Shown piece by piece: positions 8,443 through 17,859 of a stretch of 64,000 nt of DNA. The notes under the pieces are model-generated. The model had not been told where the DNA came from. It saw only the letters and a list, made by a program, of their open reading frames with translations, and searched no databases. A program made the position numbers and the translations under genes. Every line of letters begins with the position of its first letter. The first letter of the stretch is position 1. This DNA is from Cellvibrio sp. PSBB006 (GTDB taxonomy: Bacteria; Pseudomonadota; Gammaproteobacteria; Pseudomonadales; Cellvibrionaceae): NCBI RefSeq assembly GCF_002162135.1, contig NZ_CP021382.1:1054001-1118000 (forward strand), read 5' to 3'.

Positions 8443-9234
8443 TTAGTCATCGCGCTGGGCAACAGCGGGTAATGGTGGATTGTGTTTTTCTTCATCTCGC
8501 AAAGAGCGATGCGGATAAAATGGCACACCTTTCAGAAATAATTTCAACGCTTGCCAATAAATCATCACCGGCACCTTGAGTGTCAGCCAGGGCTGCCGCC
8601 ACAAGATGCGTTGCAGTTGTTCTGCTGACCATGCCTGACGTTCAAGTGTCAGCGTGGCATCCATGTGGCAGATTCCATCGCGATGATTTTCCATATGCAC
8701 CAGCAAGTGTTCATCGGGCGCTGTACTCACCCAGTGATAGTGCATATCCAGCGGATTGAAGGGCGACACATGGAATTGTTTCGGGAATTCGGTGCGGGTT
8801 TTACCATTGCAATCGCAAGGCACCACATAGCTGTGGCGTTCGTTCCAGGGCGTGTTGTTGACCTGGGCCAGAATCAGGGCCGGCTTTTCTGAGTTGGGTT
8901 CAAACAGATAATAGAGCGTGACAGGATTGAAGCAGAAACCCCACATCCGCAAATTGGTTAACATGCGCACCGCGCCCTGCGGACAGCGGCCCAATTGACG
9001 CACAACTTCAGCGCGCACGGCCTCTTTCAGTTCAGTGTGCGGATCACCCAGGTAATCACTCCGACAGAATTGTCCGCGCGCTTTCCCATTGAGGGACCAG
9101 CCTTTTACACCCTTGAACAAGTGTGGCAATTCATCCAGGTCAAGATAAAATAATGTCGAGTCATAGCTAAACGCATGCGCTTTCGGATGGAAGCGACGAT
9201 GCCGTAATTCACCTTGGTAAATAGCACTGAACAT
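8443..9234 (-). CDS. DUF1365 family protein
   Basis: 263 residues. The start G-E-L-R-H-R-R-F-x-P-K-x-H-A-F-x-Y and the later R-M-L-T-N-L-R-M-W-G-F-C-F-N-P-V-T-L-Y-Y segment are characteristic of DUF1365, a family of unknown biochemistry nearly always sitting between an FAD oxidoreductase and a Cfa-like methyltransferase. Begins at the base after the stop of the oxidoreductase gene (zero spacing), so co-translation is likely. A role in acyl-chain modification is inferred from the context. Confidence 0.9.
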   Translation of the reverse strand: MFSAIYQGELRHRRFHPKAHAFSYDSTLFYLDLDELPHLFKGVKGWSLNGKARGQFCRSDYLGDPHTELKEAVRAEVVRQLGRCPQGAVRMLTNLRMWGFCFNPVTLYYLFEPNSEKPALILAQVNNTPWNERHSYVVPCDCNGKTRTEFPKQFHVSPFNPLDMHYHWVSTAPDEHLLVHMENHRDGICHMDATLTLERQAWSAEQLQRILWRQPWLTLKVPVMIYWQALKLFLKGVPFYPHRSLRDEEKHNPPLPAVAQRDD

Positions 9235-10518
9235 TTACCATTCCTCACCCAGCATGCGCGCCACATTCACGGCAGAAACGACACCGTCTTCATGGAATCC
9301 GTTGCGCCAATAGGCACCGCAATAATGCGTATGGTTTTTCCCGCTGATCTCACCCCAACGCTGTTGCGCCGCAACGCTGGCAAGCGTGAACACCGGATGA
9401 CTGTAACGATATTGCCCCAGGACTTTTTCAGGATCGATCGCCGCGTTAGCATTTACACTCACACAAAAGGTGGTCGTGCTGTCGAGGCGTTGCAGGATAT
9501 TCATGTTATAGGTCAAGGCTGCTGCATCAGCGTCCTCACTATTCAGCAACAAATAATTCCAGCTGGCCCAAGCTCGCCGAGCGACAGGAAGCAACCGCGT
9601 GTCAGTATGCAGGCATACATCATTCATCTTGTAAGGAATCGCTGCCAGAATATCGGACTCTTCCGTCGTTGGATCTAACAGAATCGCCAGCGCCTGATCG
9701 CTGTGACAGGCAAAGATAACCTCATCGAAATGTTGTTGGCCATGGGCAGCGGTGAATAACGTAACACCGTCTTCATGACGCTTTACCCATTGCACGGGTG
9801 TGCTCACGCGAATAGCGCCTTTAAAGGCTTTTGTGAGTGGCCCAAGGTAAGTTTTTGATCCACCTTTGATGGTGTACCACTGGGGCTGTTGCGTGACGGT
9901 CAAGAGTCCGTGGTTGTGAAAAAAACGGATGAAAAACAACAAAGGCATAGCCGACGCTGTATCGAGGCCGGAGGACCATATGGCAGAAACCATGGGCAAG
10001 ATGTAATAGCGTTGAAAAAAATCGCTGTAACCGCCGGAGCGTAAAAAATCACCCAGGGTTTTGTCAGGCTCAATCCCGCCGGTGTCATGCAGCTGTATGC
10101 ACTCGCGATTAAAACGTAAGATCTCCTGCAACATGCGCCAATGATCAGGATTCAACAGGTTGCGCCGCTGGGCAAACACACCATTCAATGACGTACCACT
10201 GTATTCAAAGCCGCTGATCTGGCAACTGACACTGAACCCCATCTCGGTGGGCTGACTCACAACACCAAGGCGAGACATTAATTTAATAAAATTGGGATAG
10301 GTGCGATCATTGAACACAATAAAACCGGTGTCCACGTCATAACTTTTCCCCCTAACGGTGACCGTGCGCGTTGCGGTATGGCCGCCAATGTCAGCTTCTG
10401 CTTCAAAGACAGTTACCTTGTGATGGCGACTTAGCAAATACGCACAAAATAATCCGCTAATGCCGGAGCCGATCACGGCAATATTTTTCGAAACTGAATG
10501 GCCTGCGGCTGTTTGCAT
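9235..10518 (-). CDS. FAD-dependent oxidoreductase (amine-oxidase/desaturase-like)
   Basis: 427 residues. Rossmann dinucleotide motif near residue 14: I-A-V-I-G-S-G-I-S-G-L-F-C-A-Y, with E at the end of the second strand (V-F-E-A-E) and I-G-G-H-T-A-T after it, typical of NAD(P)/FAD-binding proteins of the amine oxidase/phytoene desaturase group. In furan-fatty-acid gene sets a protein of this type acts as an acyl-chain desaturase (UfaD); assignment here is by context. It lies 8 bases after the SDR gene and abuts DUF1365. Confidence 0.86.
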   Translation of the reverse strand: MQTAAGHSVSKNIAVIGSGISGLFCAYLLSRHHKVTVFEAEADIGGHTATRTVTVRGKSYDVDTGFIVFNDRTYPNFIKLMSRLGVVSQPTEMGFSVSCQISGFEYSGTSLNGVFAQRRNLLNPDHWRMLQEILRFNRECIQLHDTGGIEPDKTLGDFLRSGGYSDFFQRYYILPMVSAIWSSGLDTASAMPLLFFIRFFHNHGLLTVTQQPQWYTIKGGSKTYLGPLTKAFKGAIRVSTPVQWVKRHEDGVTLFTAAHGQQHFDEVIFACHSDQALAILLDPTTEESDILAAIPYKMNDVCLHTDTRLLPVARRAWASWNYLLLNSEDADAAALTYNMNILQRLDSTTTFCVSVNANAAIDPEKVLGQYRYSHPVFTLASVAAQQRWGEISGKNHTHYCGAYWRNGFHEDGVVSAVNVARMLGEEW

Positions 10519-10526
10519 GAACGCGT

Positions 10527-11309
10527 TTATACCTTATTACGGGACATTTTTTTCAGGAGTGCAGTTTGCCAACTCAACGGCAGCCAACTGCACAAGGTCA
10601 TGATAGTCACCAGCTGCCAGGGAAACTGAATGATCCACTTACGCCGCGCCATACCGTAGACAATTTCGTCTGCCGCCTCTTGCGGCGTTTGAATAAAAGG
10701 CATGGCAAAGTCATTGCGATCTGTCAGTGGTGTTTTGACAAAACCCGGCCGCACCACCGAAATATCAATGCCCTCCGCCGCCAGATCTACACGCAATGAG
10801 TCAAGCAAATATTCCAGCGCCGCTTTGGATGCTCCGTAGGCTTCACTGCGCGGCATAGGCAACAAAGTCGCCATGCTCGATACCCCCAGGATGTAAGCTC
10901 GATTGGGTGAGCGACGCAGAAATGGCAACGCCAGTTCAAGCGTGTGAACAGCACCGGTAAAGTTAATATCCATCACGGTCGCGAAGGATTCACTGACGAA
11001 ATGCTTCACATCAATGTATTCGCAAGTACCGGCATTGATGATCAAAACATCGAGATAACCCACATGATCGTGCAAGGCTTTTTCCGCTGTCAGCAAAGCG
11101 TCCTTATCACTCAGATCCACCACCACCGCTTTACACCGCTCAGGAAATTCCTTTAGCAAGGGCTGCAGGTTGGCGAGATTACGCGCGGACACGACAACCT
11201 CATTCCCCTCAAGCAAAAGCTTATGGGCCAGGGCAGCACCGATACCGGTTGATGCGCCGGTAATCCAGATTTTCAACGGCAATTCTGCGACAGCCATACC
11301 CTGCTCCAT
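10527..11309 (-). CDS. Short-chain dehydrogenase/reductase
   Basis: 260 residues with the SDR cofactor motif T-G-A-S-T-G-I-G (about residues 17-24), N-A-G (I-I-N-A-G-T), the catalytic S in G-V-S-S-M-A-T and Y-x-x-x-K as Y-G-A-S-K (Y in E-A-Y-G-A-S-K). Likely an NADP-linked classical SDR of cytoplasmic or membrane-facing type: the C-terminus is hydrophobic and basic. The substrate is unknown. The first ATG abuts the photolyase stop; the fifth codon (ATG at 11297) has a better-placed GGAG and may be the true start. Conserved companion of photolyase, DUF1365 and Cfa-like genes. Confidence 0.88.
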   Translation of the reverse strand: MEQGMAVAELPLKIWITGASTGIGAALAHKLLLEGNEVVVSARNLANLQPLLKEFPERCKAVVVDLSDKDALLTAEKALHDHVGYLDVLIINAGTCEYIDVKHFVSESFATVMDINFTGAVHTLELALPFLRRSPNRAYILGVSSMATLLPMPRSEAYGASKAALEYLLDSLRVDLAAEGIDISVVRPGFVKTPLTDRNDFAMPFIQTPQEAADEIVYGMARRKWIIQFPWQLVTIMTLCSWLPLSWQTALLKKMSRNKV

Positions 11310-12716
11310 CTACGCTGCACCAAGATTGCTGAACAATGCTATGGTGTTTTTACGACTTTCCGCCAGATCAACGATAGGCAATGGATAACCTTGTGTCGGC
11401 GGTGGCCTGTGAATCTGTTTATTGGATAAATGTTTCAGTATCGGCAAATAAGTACGAATAAACTCGCCATCGGGATCAAAGCGCTCTGACTGACTGACAG
11501 GATTAAAAATACGGAAGTAAGGCGCTGCATCCGTACCGGTAGATGCGCTCCACTGCCAGCCACCGTTGTTCGCTGCAAAATCGCCATCAATGAGCTGCGA
11601 CATAAAATAGCGTTCGCCGAGCCGCCAATCGATCTGCAGGTTTTTGGTGAGGAACATGGCCACCACCATCCGCAAACGGTTATGCATCCAGCCAGTAGCT
11701 TTTAATTGCAGCATTGCGGCATCGACAAGGGGGATACCCGTTCGCCCATCACACCACGCCTGAAACGCCTCGTGATCCTTGCTCCAGGGAAAGGCTTCTG
11801 TGTGGCGCTGCAATGCCTGGTGTTTGCATACCCAGGGATAATCCACCACCACATGTTGATAGAATTCCCGCCAGATAATTTCGCCTAGCCAGCAACGAAC
11901 ACCGTCACTGCCGGTGTCCCATTCACCATTATTTGCCGCCAGGACAGCAGCGGCACATTGGCGCGGCGAGATGGCTCCCACCGCGAGATAAGGCGAAAGC
12001 GTCGAAGTACCCTCCTGCGCCGGAAAATCCCGCTCGGTTTGATAATCGTGTAAATCCTGCTCAATAAACCGTTGCAGGCGTCGACGCGCTTCCACCTCAC
12101 CGGCCGGCCATTGTTGGTGTAAATCCCGTTGGGGAAAGGGTTTAAAAACCGCATCAATATCCGGCGACTCGATGGCATCACCGGCGGGTTGTTTGAGCGG
12201 TGCAGACAGGGGGTGCAAACGTAATGGCATAACGGTTTGCAACCATTTCTTTTTGAAAGCGGTAAAGACTTTATAGGGTTCGCCCTGGCCGTTGCGTAAC
12301 ATACCCGGCGGCACAATGACGCGATCATGGAAGCGTTTAACGATCATGCCTTGCTCACGGCAAACCTCGGCTACCGCGCGATCACGCTGTAATTCATCAA
12401 ACGGATACTCCGCATTAAAAAATAATTGCGTGCAGGCATGCTGCTGCGCAATTTGCAATAATTGCTGCGGAATATCCGCTGCATGATCAACCCGCGCAAC
12501 CACCAAAGGTATATTCCGCTTGGCTAATTGCGGAGCCAGAATCTGCAAATGACGGCGAATAAAATCCAACCTGGCGGGCGCGATGGTGTGACGCTCAATA
12601 TATTCTGTACATAACTGGTAGACCGCAACGACACCCTCAGCCAATTCACCGGCGCGATAGAGGGCAGGATTGTCTTCCAGGCGGAGATCGTGACGCAGCC
12701 AAACAAGGGTTTTCAT
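11310..12716 (-). CDS. phrB: Deoxyribodipyrimidine photolyase
   Basis: 468 residues, full family length. N-terminal antenna domain begins L-V-W-L-R-H-D-L-R-L-E-D-N-P-A-L; the C-terminal FAD domain contains W-M-H-N-R-L-R-M and the hallmark D-G-D-F-A-A-N-N-G-G-W-Q-W-S-A-S-T-G-T-D-A near the end. It repairs cyclobutane pyrimidine dimers with blue light energy, using FADH and a folate antenna in class I enzymes. A GGAGG sits six bases before the ATG, within the end of the preceding gene, so translation is coupled. Its operon partners suggest induction by light. Confidence 0.96.
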   Translation of the reverse strand: MKTLVWLRHDLRLEDNPALYRAGELAEGVVAVYQLCTEYIERHTIAPARLDFIRRHLQILAPQLAKRNIPLVVARVDHAADIPQQLLQIAQQHACTQLFFNAEYPFDELQRDRAVAEVCREQGMIVKRFHDRVIVPPGMLRNGQGEPYKVFTAFKKKWLQTVMPLRLHPLSAPLKQPAGDAIESPDIDAVFKPFPQRDLHQQWPAGEVEARRRLQRFIEQDLHDYQTERDFPAQEGTSTLSPYLAVGAISPRQCAAAVLAANNGEWDTGSDGVRCWLGEIIWREFYQHVVVDYPWVCKHQALQRHTEAFPWSKDHEAFQAWCDGRTGIPLVDAAMLQLKATGWMHNRLRMVVAMFLTKNLQIDWRLGERYFMSQLIDGDFAANNGGWQWSASTGTDAAPYFRIFNPVSQSERFDPDGEFIRTYLPILKHLSNKQIHRPPPTQGYPLPIVDLAESRKNTIALFSNLGAA

Positions 12717-12717
12717 C

Positions 12718-13164
12718 TCAAGCCTCCATGCGTTTTTTTATGCGCTGGATGACCCAACCCATCACGGGCAAATGCTCATACAGCATAGCGCCCGCATCGT
12801 AATAATCACGGTGATAAAACACCTTATCCTGAAACTTGATATGGCTGTTGCCACTGATCGTCAGCAATTTTCCGTTAGCCAGCTTTGGATGACGATAGTG
12901 CATATGCCAGAAGAGCACAGCTTGATGTACACCTGCCGATTGCTGCGATGACGATTCAATTACCTGGCCAAATTCAAAGCGGCATTCCTGCAAGTTTTTC
13001 ATCGTGCCCGCAAAATAACGCGCGACCTCACCCAAACCTTCAACGCGCTGCAATGGGTCCTGAAAAATAATATCTGCACGATACACATCCGCCATGGCAG
13101 GAATGATGCTTTCATCAAATCGACTATAGAGTTCCTGCACTTGTTGAACGATACGACTGTTCAT
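12718..13164 (-). CDS. NTF2-like (SnoaL-type) protein
   Basis: 148 residues with the cone-shaped NTF2-like fold pattern: an N-terminal helix, Y-R-A-D-I-I-F-Q-D-P-L, and a later strand G-N-S-H-I-K-F-Q-D-K-V-F-Y-H-R-D-Y-Y-D-A-G-A-M-L-Y. This type is commonly found next to photolyase genes; no enzymatic activity is established. The start is one base after the MerR stop (TGATATG) and the end is one base before phrB. Confidence 0.83.
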   Translation of the reverse strand: MNSRIVQQVQELYSRFDESIIPAMADVYRADIIFQDPLQRVEGLGEVARYFAGTMKNLQECRFEFGQVIESSSQQSAGVHQAVLFWHMHYRHPKLANGKLLTISGNSHIKFQDKVFYHRDYYDAGAMLYEHLPVMGWVIQRIKKRMEA

Positions 13165-13165
13165 A

Positions 13166-14086
13166 TCAAAGGTCCCGATCTAACGTGTTGCGCTCTGTGA
13201 ATTCCCGGATAAGGGTGGCGAGGATACCCTGCAAACTGTCGCCCGCCAGCAAGTGCTCTATTGCATCGTGGTCGCCGATGAACATACGGGTAATCTTGCC
13301 GGCTAAAAAAACCGGAATCGCCAATATTTGTTGCCAGTCCAGAACCTGGTGCGACAGATTGGTGAGATGCATCGCCGAATCGCCATACAAAACCAAACCC
13401 TCGGCCCCCAATTGTTCAACGGCAAAAACCAATTCCGGTAACGGTAAATAGCCGATGTACTCGGCCTGGAAAGTATTTACGAGCAAACTGTAATTCAGGA
13501 TCAGCGGCAATATATCGCCATCGTCCGGGTTAAGGTTTACCACGAGTAAGCGTTTTCCTTTTGCTGTTTGCCGTTGCCGGTAATGACCGAAGTAGAAATG
13601 CTCCAGCACCACACTGTGCAGAAAGGCCAGTTTCGTTTTAGTGCCGTATTCCGGTTTGATCTGCAACTGCTCCAGTACATTGGCGAGCAATTGATCAGCA
13701 ATCAGCTCAGCGGGGTACAGTGAGATTAATTCATTCAGCAATCCAGTCAGGGCAGCACGGTTTAATTGGTTGAGCGCTGTCTCGATACGCGCCGTGTAAT
13801 CAACCCAGACGCTGTCGATGCCGGCTTCGGCATCAACCGGTGTCTCGTTGGCAAGGATGCCCTTAACCTTACTGATCGCGAGTCCGCGTACCAGCCAGGC
13901 CTGAATCGCTTTCACACGCTCTACGTCTTCCTGGCTGTACAGGCGATGGCCCTTTTCTGTACGGGTCGGCGTTAATAACCCGTAGCGCCGCTCCCAGGCA
14001 CGCAGGGTTACGGTGTTGACGCCCGTCAAACGCGAAATGTCGCGGATCGGCAAGAGTAATGGCGTTTCGTTTTCCTGCATGTTCAT
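13166..14086 (-). CDS. MerR-family transcriptional regulator (LitR/CarH-like, light operon)
   Basis: 306 residues. The winged-helix domain (about 11-80) carries I-R-D-I-S-R-L-T-G-V-N-x-x-T-L-R-A-W-E-R-R-Y-G-L-L-x-P-x-R-T-x-x-G-H-R-L-Y. The rest is the size and shape of a cobalamin-sensing region as in CarH/LitR, but the place of the E/D-x-H-x-x-G B12 ligand reads D-G-D-I-L-P (189-194), so the histidine is missing. This fits class II LitR proteins of Pseudomonas, reported to respond to light through a separate LOV partner rather than B12. Second gene of the operon, so it is probably autoregulatory. T(A/G)TACA repeats lie upstream of the operon. Confidence 0.86.
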   Translation of the reverse strand: MNMQENETPLLLPIRDISRLTGVNTVTLRAWERRYGLLTPTRTEKGHRLYSQEDVERVKAIQAWLVRGLAISKVKGILANETPVDAEAGIDSVWVDYTARIETALNQLNRAALTGLLNELISLYPAELIADQLLANVLEQLQIKPEYGTKTKLAFLHSVVLEHFYFGHYRQRQTAKGKRLLVVNLNPDDGDILPLILNYSLLVNTFQAEYIGYLPLPELVFAVEQLGAEGLVLYGDSAMHLTNLSHQVLDWQQILAIPVFLAGKITRMFIGDHDAIEHLLAGDSLQGILATLIREFTERNTLDRDL

Positions 14087-14098
14087 AACGGTCTTCGA

Positions 14099-15061
14099 TT
14101 ACAAATTGTTGACGATGGCATTGCGCAAGCCGAGTTTTTCGGGATGCGGTGACCAGAAAGTTTGTTGTTTGAGGTAGGGGTTATCCACCTTCATCAGGTG
14201 GTGTTTGAGTATTGTCAGCGGCACGACCAAAGGCACCTCGCCCTGCTGGTATGCCTTGATCAACCGGTCCAGCTCCGCGTTTTCCTCCGGTTTCAATAAT
14301 CCCTTCAGGTATCCACGCAGGTGCATCATGGTGTTGGTATTGCCTTTACGATTGGCGATGTGGCCCAAGGCAGTCATAAACATGACGATAAACTCGTCGC
14401 ATACCAGGCGAATATCTGTCCCGGATAAATCGGATAACAGCTTGCCAAGCGCGGTGTAGCTGGCCACATGGTGCGCCATCACCTGATATTTATAGCGGGA
14501 GTAAAAGTCGATCAGTTTTTTCGGTGTTGGGTCGGCAGCGACTGAGCGCTTCCAGTCATGAAGCGCAAAGACCCGCGTGATGAAATTGTCACGCAAGCCT
14601 GGATCGTTCAGGCGTCCGGCTTCCTCAACCGGCAGCAACGGCATCAATTCCATCAGACGCGCGGCATAGGCGCCCCGCCCTTTGTTATCCAGTGGGTGGC
14701 CGTTGGTACCGTAACGTTTCATATCAAATACGCCACAGCTCGGTGAATTCTGCATAAATACATAACCGCAGATGTGCGGCATAGCCGCAACCGCCAAATC
14801 AGCCTGGGCGGCCAGGGCCTCGGTCACATCCAGGTCGGGATTGGTGACTCCCTGGATACGTGAACCCCGATCGGTTGCCACAATGCGAATCGGTTTGCGC
14901 GGGATGCCCAGACCAATGGCAACCTCCGGACACACCGGATGAAACGCCATGTACTGCCCGAGTACTTCGGTGAGATAGCGATTGTGCTTGTGCCCGCCGT
15001 CAAACCTGACTGGTTCGCCCAACAGGCATTCACTGACTCCTACAAGAATCTTGTCCATCAT
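14099..15061 (-). CDS. DUF523/DUF1722 two-domain protein
   Basis: 320 residues. The N-terminal DUF523 part (1-145) has V-G-V-S-E-C-L-L-G-E-P-V-R-F-D-G-G-H-K and M-Q-N-S-P-S-C-G, with conserved cysteines suggestive of metal or cluster binding. The C-terminal DUF1722 (YbgA) part (about 190-305) includes H-V-A-S-Y-T-A-L-G-K-L and L-R-G-Y-L-K. YbgA-type proteins are linked to photolyase in Escherichia coli and many other bacteria; biochemical role unknown. First gene of the ten-gene minus-strand operon. ATG at 15061 or the next codon (MMDK). Confidence 0.9.
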   Translation of the reverse strand: MMDKILVGVSECLLGEPVRFDGGHKHNRYLTEVLGQYMAFHPVCPEVAIGLGIPRKPIRIVATDRGSRIQGVTNPDLDVTEALAAQADLAVAAMPHICGYVFMQNSPSCGVFDMKRYGTNGHPLDNKGRGAYAARLMELMPLLPVEEAGRLNDPGLRDNFITRVFALHDWKRSVAADPTPKKLIDFYSRYKYQVMAHHVASYTALGKLLSDLSGTDIRLVCDEFIVMFMTALGHIANRKGNTNTMMHLRGYLKGLLKPEENAELDRLIKAYQQGEVPLVVPLTILKHHLMKVDNPYLKQQTFWSPHPEKLGLRNAIVNNL

Positions 15062-15066
15062 AAAAC

Positions 15067-15136
15067 CTATACAAGATTAAGTTCGATGTATAAGTTTTAA
15101 ACCTAAATGTTGTACAACGCAACAAGTTTGTATAAG
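15067..15136 (-). promoter_or_regulatory. Cluster of T(A/G)TACA elements upstream of the photolyase operon
   Basis: Four related elements are visible: TATACA at 15068, TGTATA at 15087, a self-complementary TTGTACAA at 15110-15117 and TGTATA at 15129. The first two form TATACA-N13-TGTATA. CarH/LitR-type MerR proteins are known to bind repeats with a TnTACA core, and the operon encodes such a regulator, so this is a plausible operator/promoter. Spacings (18, 19 and 24 bases) do not match the strict 11-base repeats of Thermus CarH. Confidence 0.55.
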
Positions 15137-15210
15137 TATTTTTACAATATTGGCAAGGAGAAAGCCTAACAAAAGGCTTGAGGAAAATTACCCAACCACT
15201 TGATATAAAA

Positions 15211-15240
15211 GAAAAAGCCGGACATCGTCCGGCTTAAAAA
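15211..15240 (-). terminator. Rho-independent terminator of cysB
   Basis: AAGCCGGA stem, CATCG loop, TCCGGCTT; on the minus strand the hairpin is followed by TTTTTC. It lies 22 bases after the cysB stop. Confidence 0.88.
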
Positions 15241-15261
15241 GGAGCTAAATCCACCAAGGAT

Positions 15262-16260
<999 letters not shown>

Positions 16261-16478
16261 TTAGTTAGATGTTGTGGGTAGTTCTTGTCACCGCGCCGCG
16301 AGTAACGGTGCAGTTAAACAAAAGGACTCGTGTTATAAAAATTAAATACATTATTCGTCTACAGAATAGTTGGCATTTTACACTTTGCCAATTGACGGCT
16401 AACACAGTCGACTTTCTATAACTTTAGACTATATCCAGAAATTTAATAGTTTTTGTAGAACAGGTCTCGATTTACCGT

Positions 16479-17384
16479 TTATTGCAGCGGTTCGTTAGCA
16501 ATTCCGTGGGGAACGTGACCAGTAGCCACATGTTCGCTGGCTGAGTCGCAATGCATGCGTTGATCGTCAAAGAACACATCGGCTCCGTAGGCTTTGAGGA
16601 ACGGCCCCTTGGCCAACCCGCCCAGAAAGAGCGATTCATCAATACGAATGTTCCAGGCACGCAAGGTACGAATCACCCTTTCATGCGCCGGGGCGGACCG
16701 GGCGGTGACCAGCGCTGTGCGGATCGGGCAGATGTCACCACTGAATTCAGCCTGCAGGCCTTGCAAGGCCGTCAGGAATTCCTTGAAAGGCCCCCCGCTC
16801 AGCGGTTGTTTTGCAGATAACTTTTCACTTTCAGTAAATGCGCTAAGTCCCTGTTTTTTAAAAATTTGTTCCGCCTCATCCGAGAAGAGAACCGCATCGC
16901 CATCGAAAGCAAAACGCAATTCATCGTGTTCGGCTTTATTCTTGGATGCAATCAAGGTTGCTGCCGCCATACCGTGGTTCAACGCCTGGCGCACGTCCTC
17001 ACCGTCGGTAGAAAGGAATAGATGACAACCAAAGGCAGAAGCATAACGGTAAGGCGACACACCACCGCAAAAGGCGGCGCGGGTGATGGTTAACCCGTAG
17101 TGTTCGATGGAGTTGAAGACCCGCAGGCCAGTATCCGCACTGTTGCGAGACAACAGAATAATTTCAACGCGCGGATCGCCACCCAGGCGCTCATTTACGC
17201 GCAAAAGCTTTTTCACCATGGGAAAGGCATCACCGGGCAGCAGAACATCATCTTCGTGCTCGATCTGGTGGCGGGCGTAGGCTTCCAATCCTTCCTTTAT
17301 ATAGACCTGATGACTGTCGTCCAGATTAAACAACGCGCGCGATGAGATCGCGATCACCAGCTTGTTACCAAAACCTGAGGGCAT
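16479..17384 (-). CDS. Cytosolic 5'-nucleotidase family protein (PF06189 type)
   Basis: 301 residues that read like the cN-I 5'-nucleotidase family (NT5C1A-like). It has A-I-S-S-R-A-L-F-N-L-D-D, I-I-L-L-S-R-N-S-A-D-T-G-L-R-V, F-C-G-G-V-S-P-Y-x-Y, F-D-G-D-A-V-L-F-S-D (HAD-like aspartates) and F-F-D-D-Q near the end. Predicted to dephosphorylate nucleoside monophosphates in the cytoplasm. Monocistronic, between cysB and a divergent TonB cassette. The first residues before N-K-L-V-I-A-I suggest that the chosen ATG is right. Confidence 0.85.
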   Translation of the reverse strand: MPSGFGNKLVIAISSRALFNLDDSHQVYIKEGLEAYARHQIEHEDDVLLPGDAFPMVKKLLRVNERLGGDPRVEIILLSRNSADTGLRVFNSIEHYGLTITRAAFCGGVSPYRYASAFGCHLFLSTDGEDVRQALNHGMAAATLIASKNKAEHDELRFAFDGDAVLFSDEAEQIFKKQGLSAFTESEKLSAKQPLSGGPFKEFLTALQGLQAEFSGDICPIRTALVTARSAPAHERVIRTLRAWNIRIDESLFLGGLAKGPFLKAYGADVFFDDQRMHCDSASEHVATGHVPHGIANEPLQ

Positions 17385-17859
17385 AGTGGGTCCAATTTGT
17401 TTGTTGATAGGCGCAGTTATACACGATTGGTCGCGCGCTGCAATGTCTTGCTCGCGGTACAGGATGGCCTCCGTGCGACCGCAGGATTTGGCCAGCGCCG
17501 CTTCCTGCCCGATACCGCAGGGTAAATTGAGCCTGCATAACCCGCGACGTTGGTAGATATCGATAAAGCTCCCAAATTATCAAGCTTCCCTTCTCTGCAT
17601 AAATAGTCGCTCGATAAGCATTCAACTCATCCCATTTTGTACGAAGGAATTGCCTTCGCAAAAAATCGACTTTAACAAAACCTTCATAAAACTGTCGCCT
17701 AAAAGTCATAAACGATAACGATCATAGGCGCCATCGAAATGAGATGTTTCGCACATTCTCCCGATACTAAAAAACGTGCGGAGCACGCAGTACACATAAC
17801 GCCGGCTTCTTACGAAGCTTAAAAATTTTTGTGACCCCTCTATCAGGAGTGTTAGACCT
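17385..17859. other. 475-base intergenic region, divergent promoters
   Basis: No convincing gene or RNA seen. It must hold the promoters of the 5'-nucleotidase (minus) and of the lipoprotein cassette (plus). A small CGTGC-GGA-GCACG hairpin sits at about 17776-17788, and an AGGAG ribosome site precedes the lipoprotein ATG by about nine bases. Short open frames on both strands lack ribosome sites and family resemblance. Confidence 0.5.

Noticed and set aside
9214..9678. 154-residue plus-strand frame within the FAD oxidoreductase
   Set aside because: Antisense shadow; no ribosome site or domain pattern.
17385..17859. Possible RNA gene in the long gap before the lipoprotein
   Set aside because: No tRNA cloverleaf, T-run terminator or conserved RNA motif could be seen, only short hairpins.
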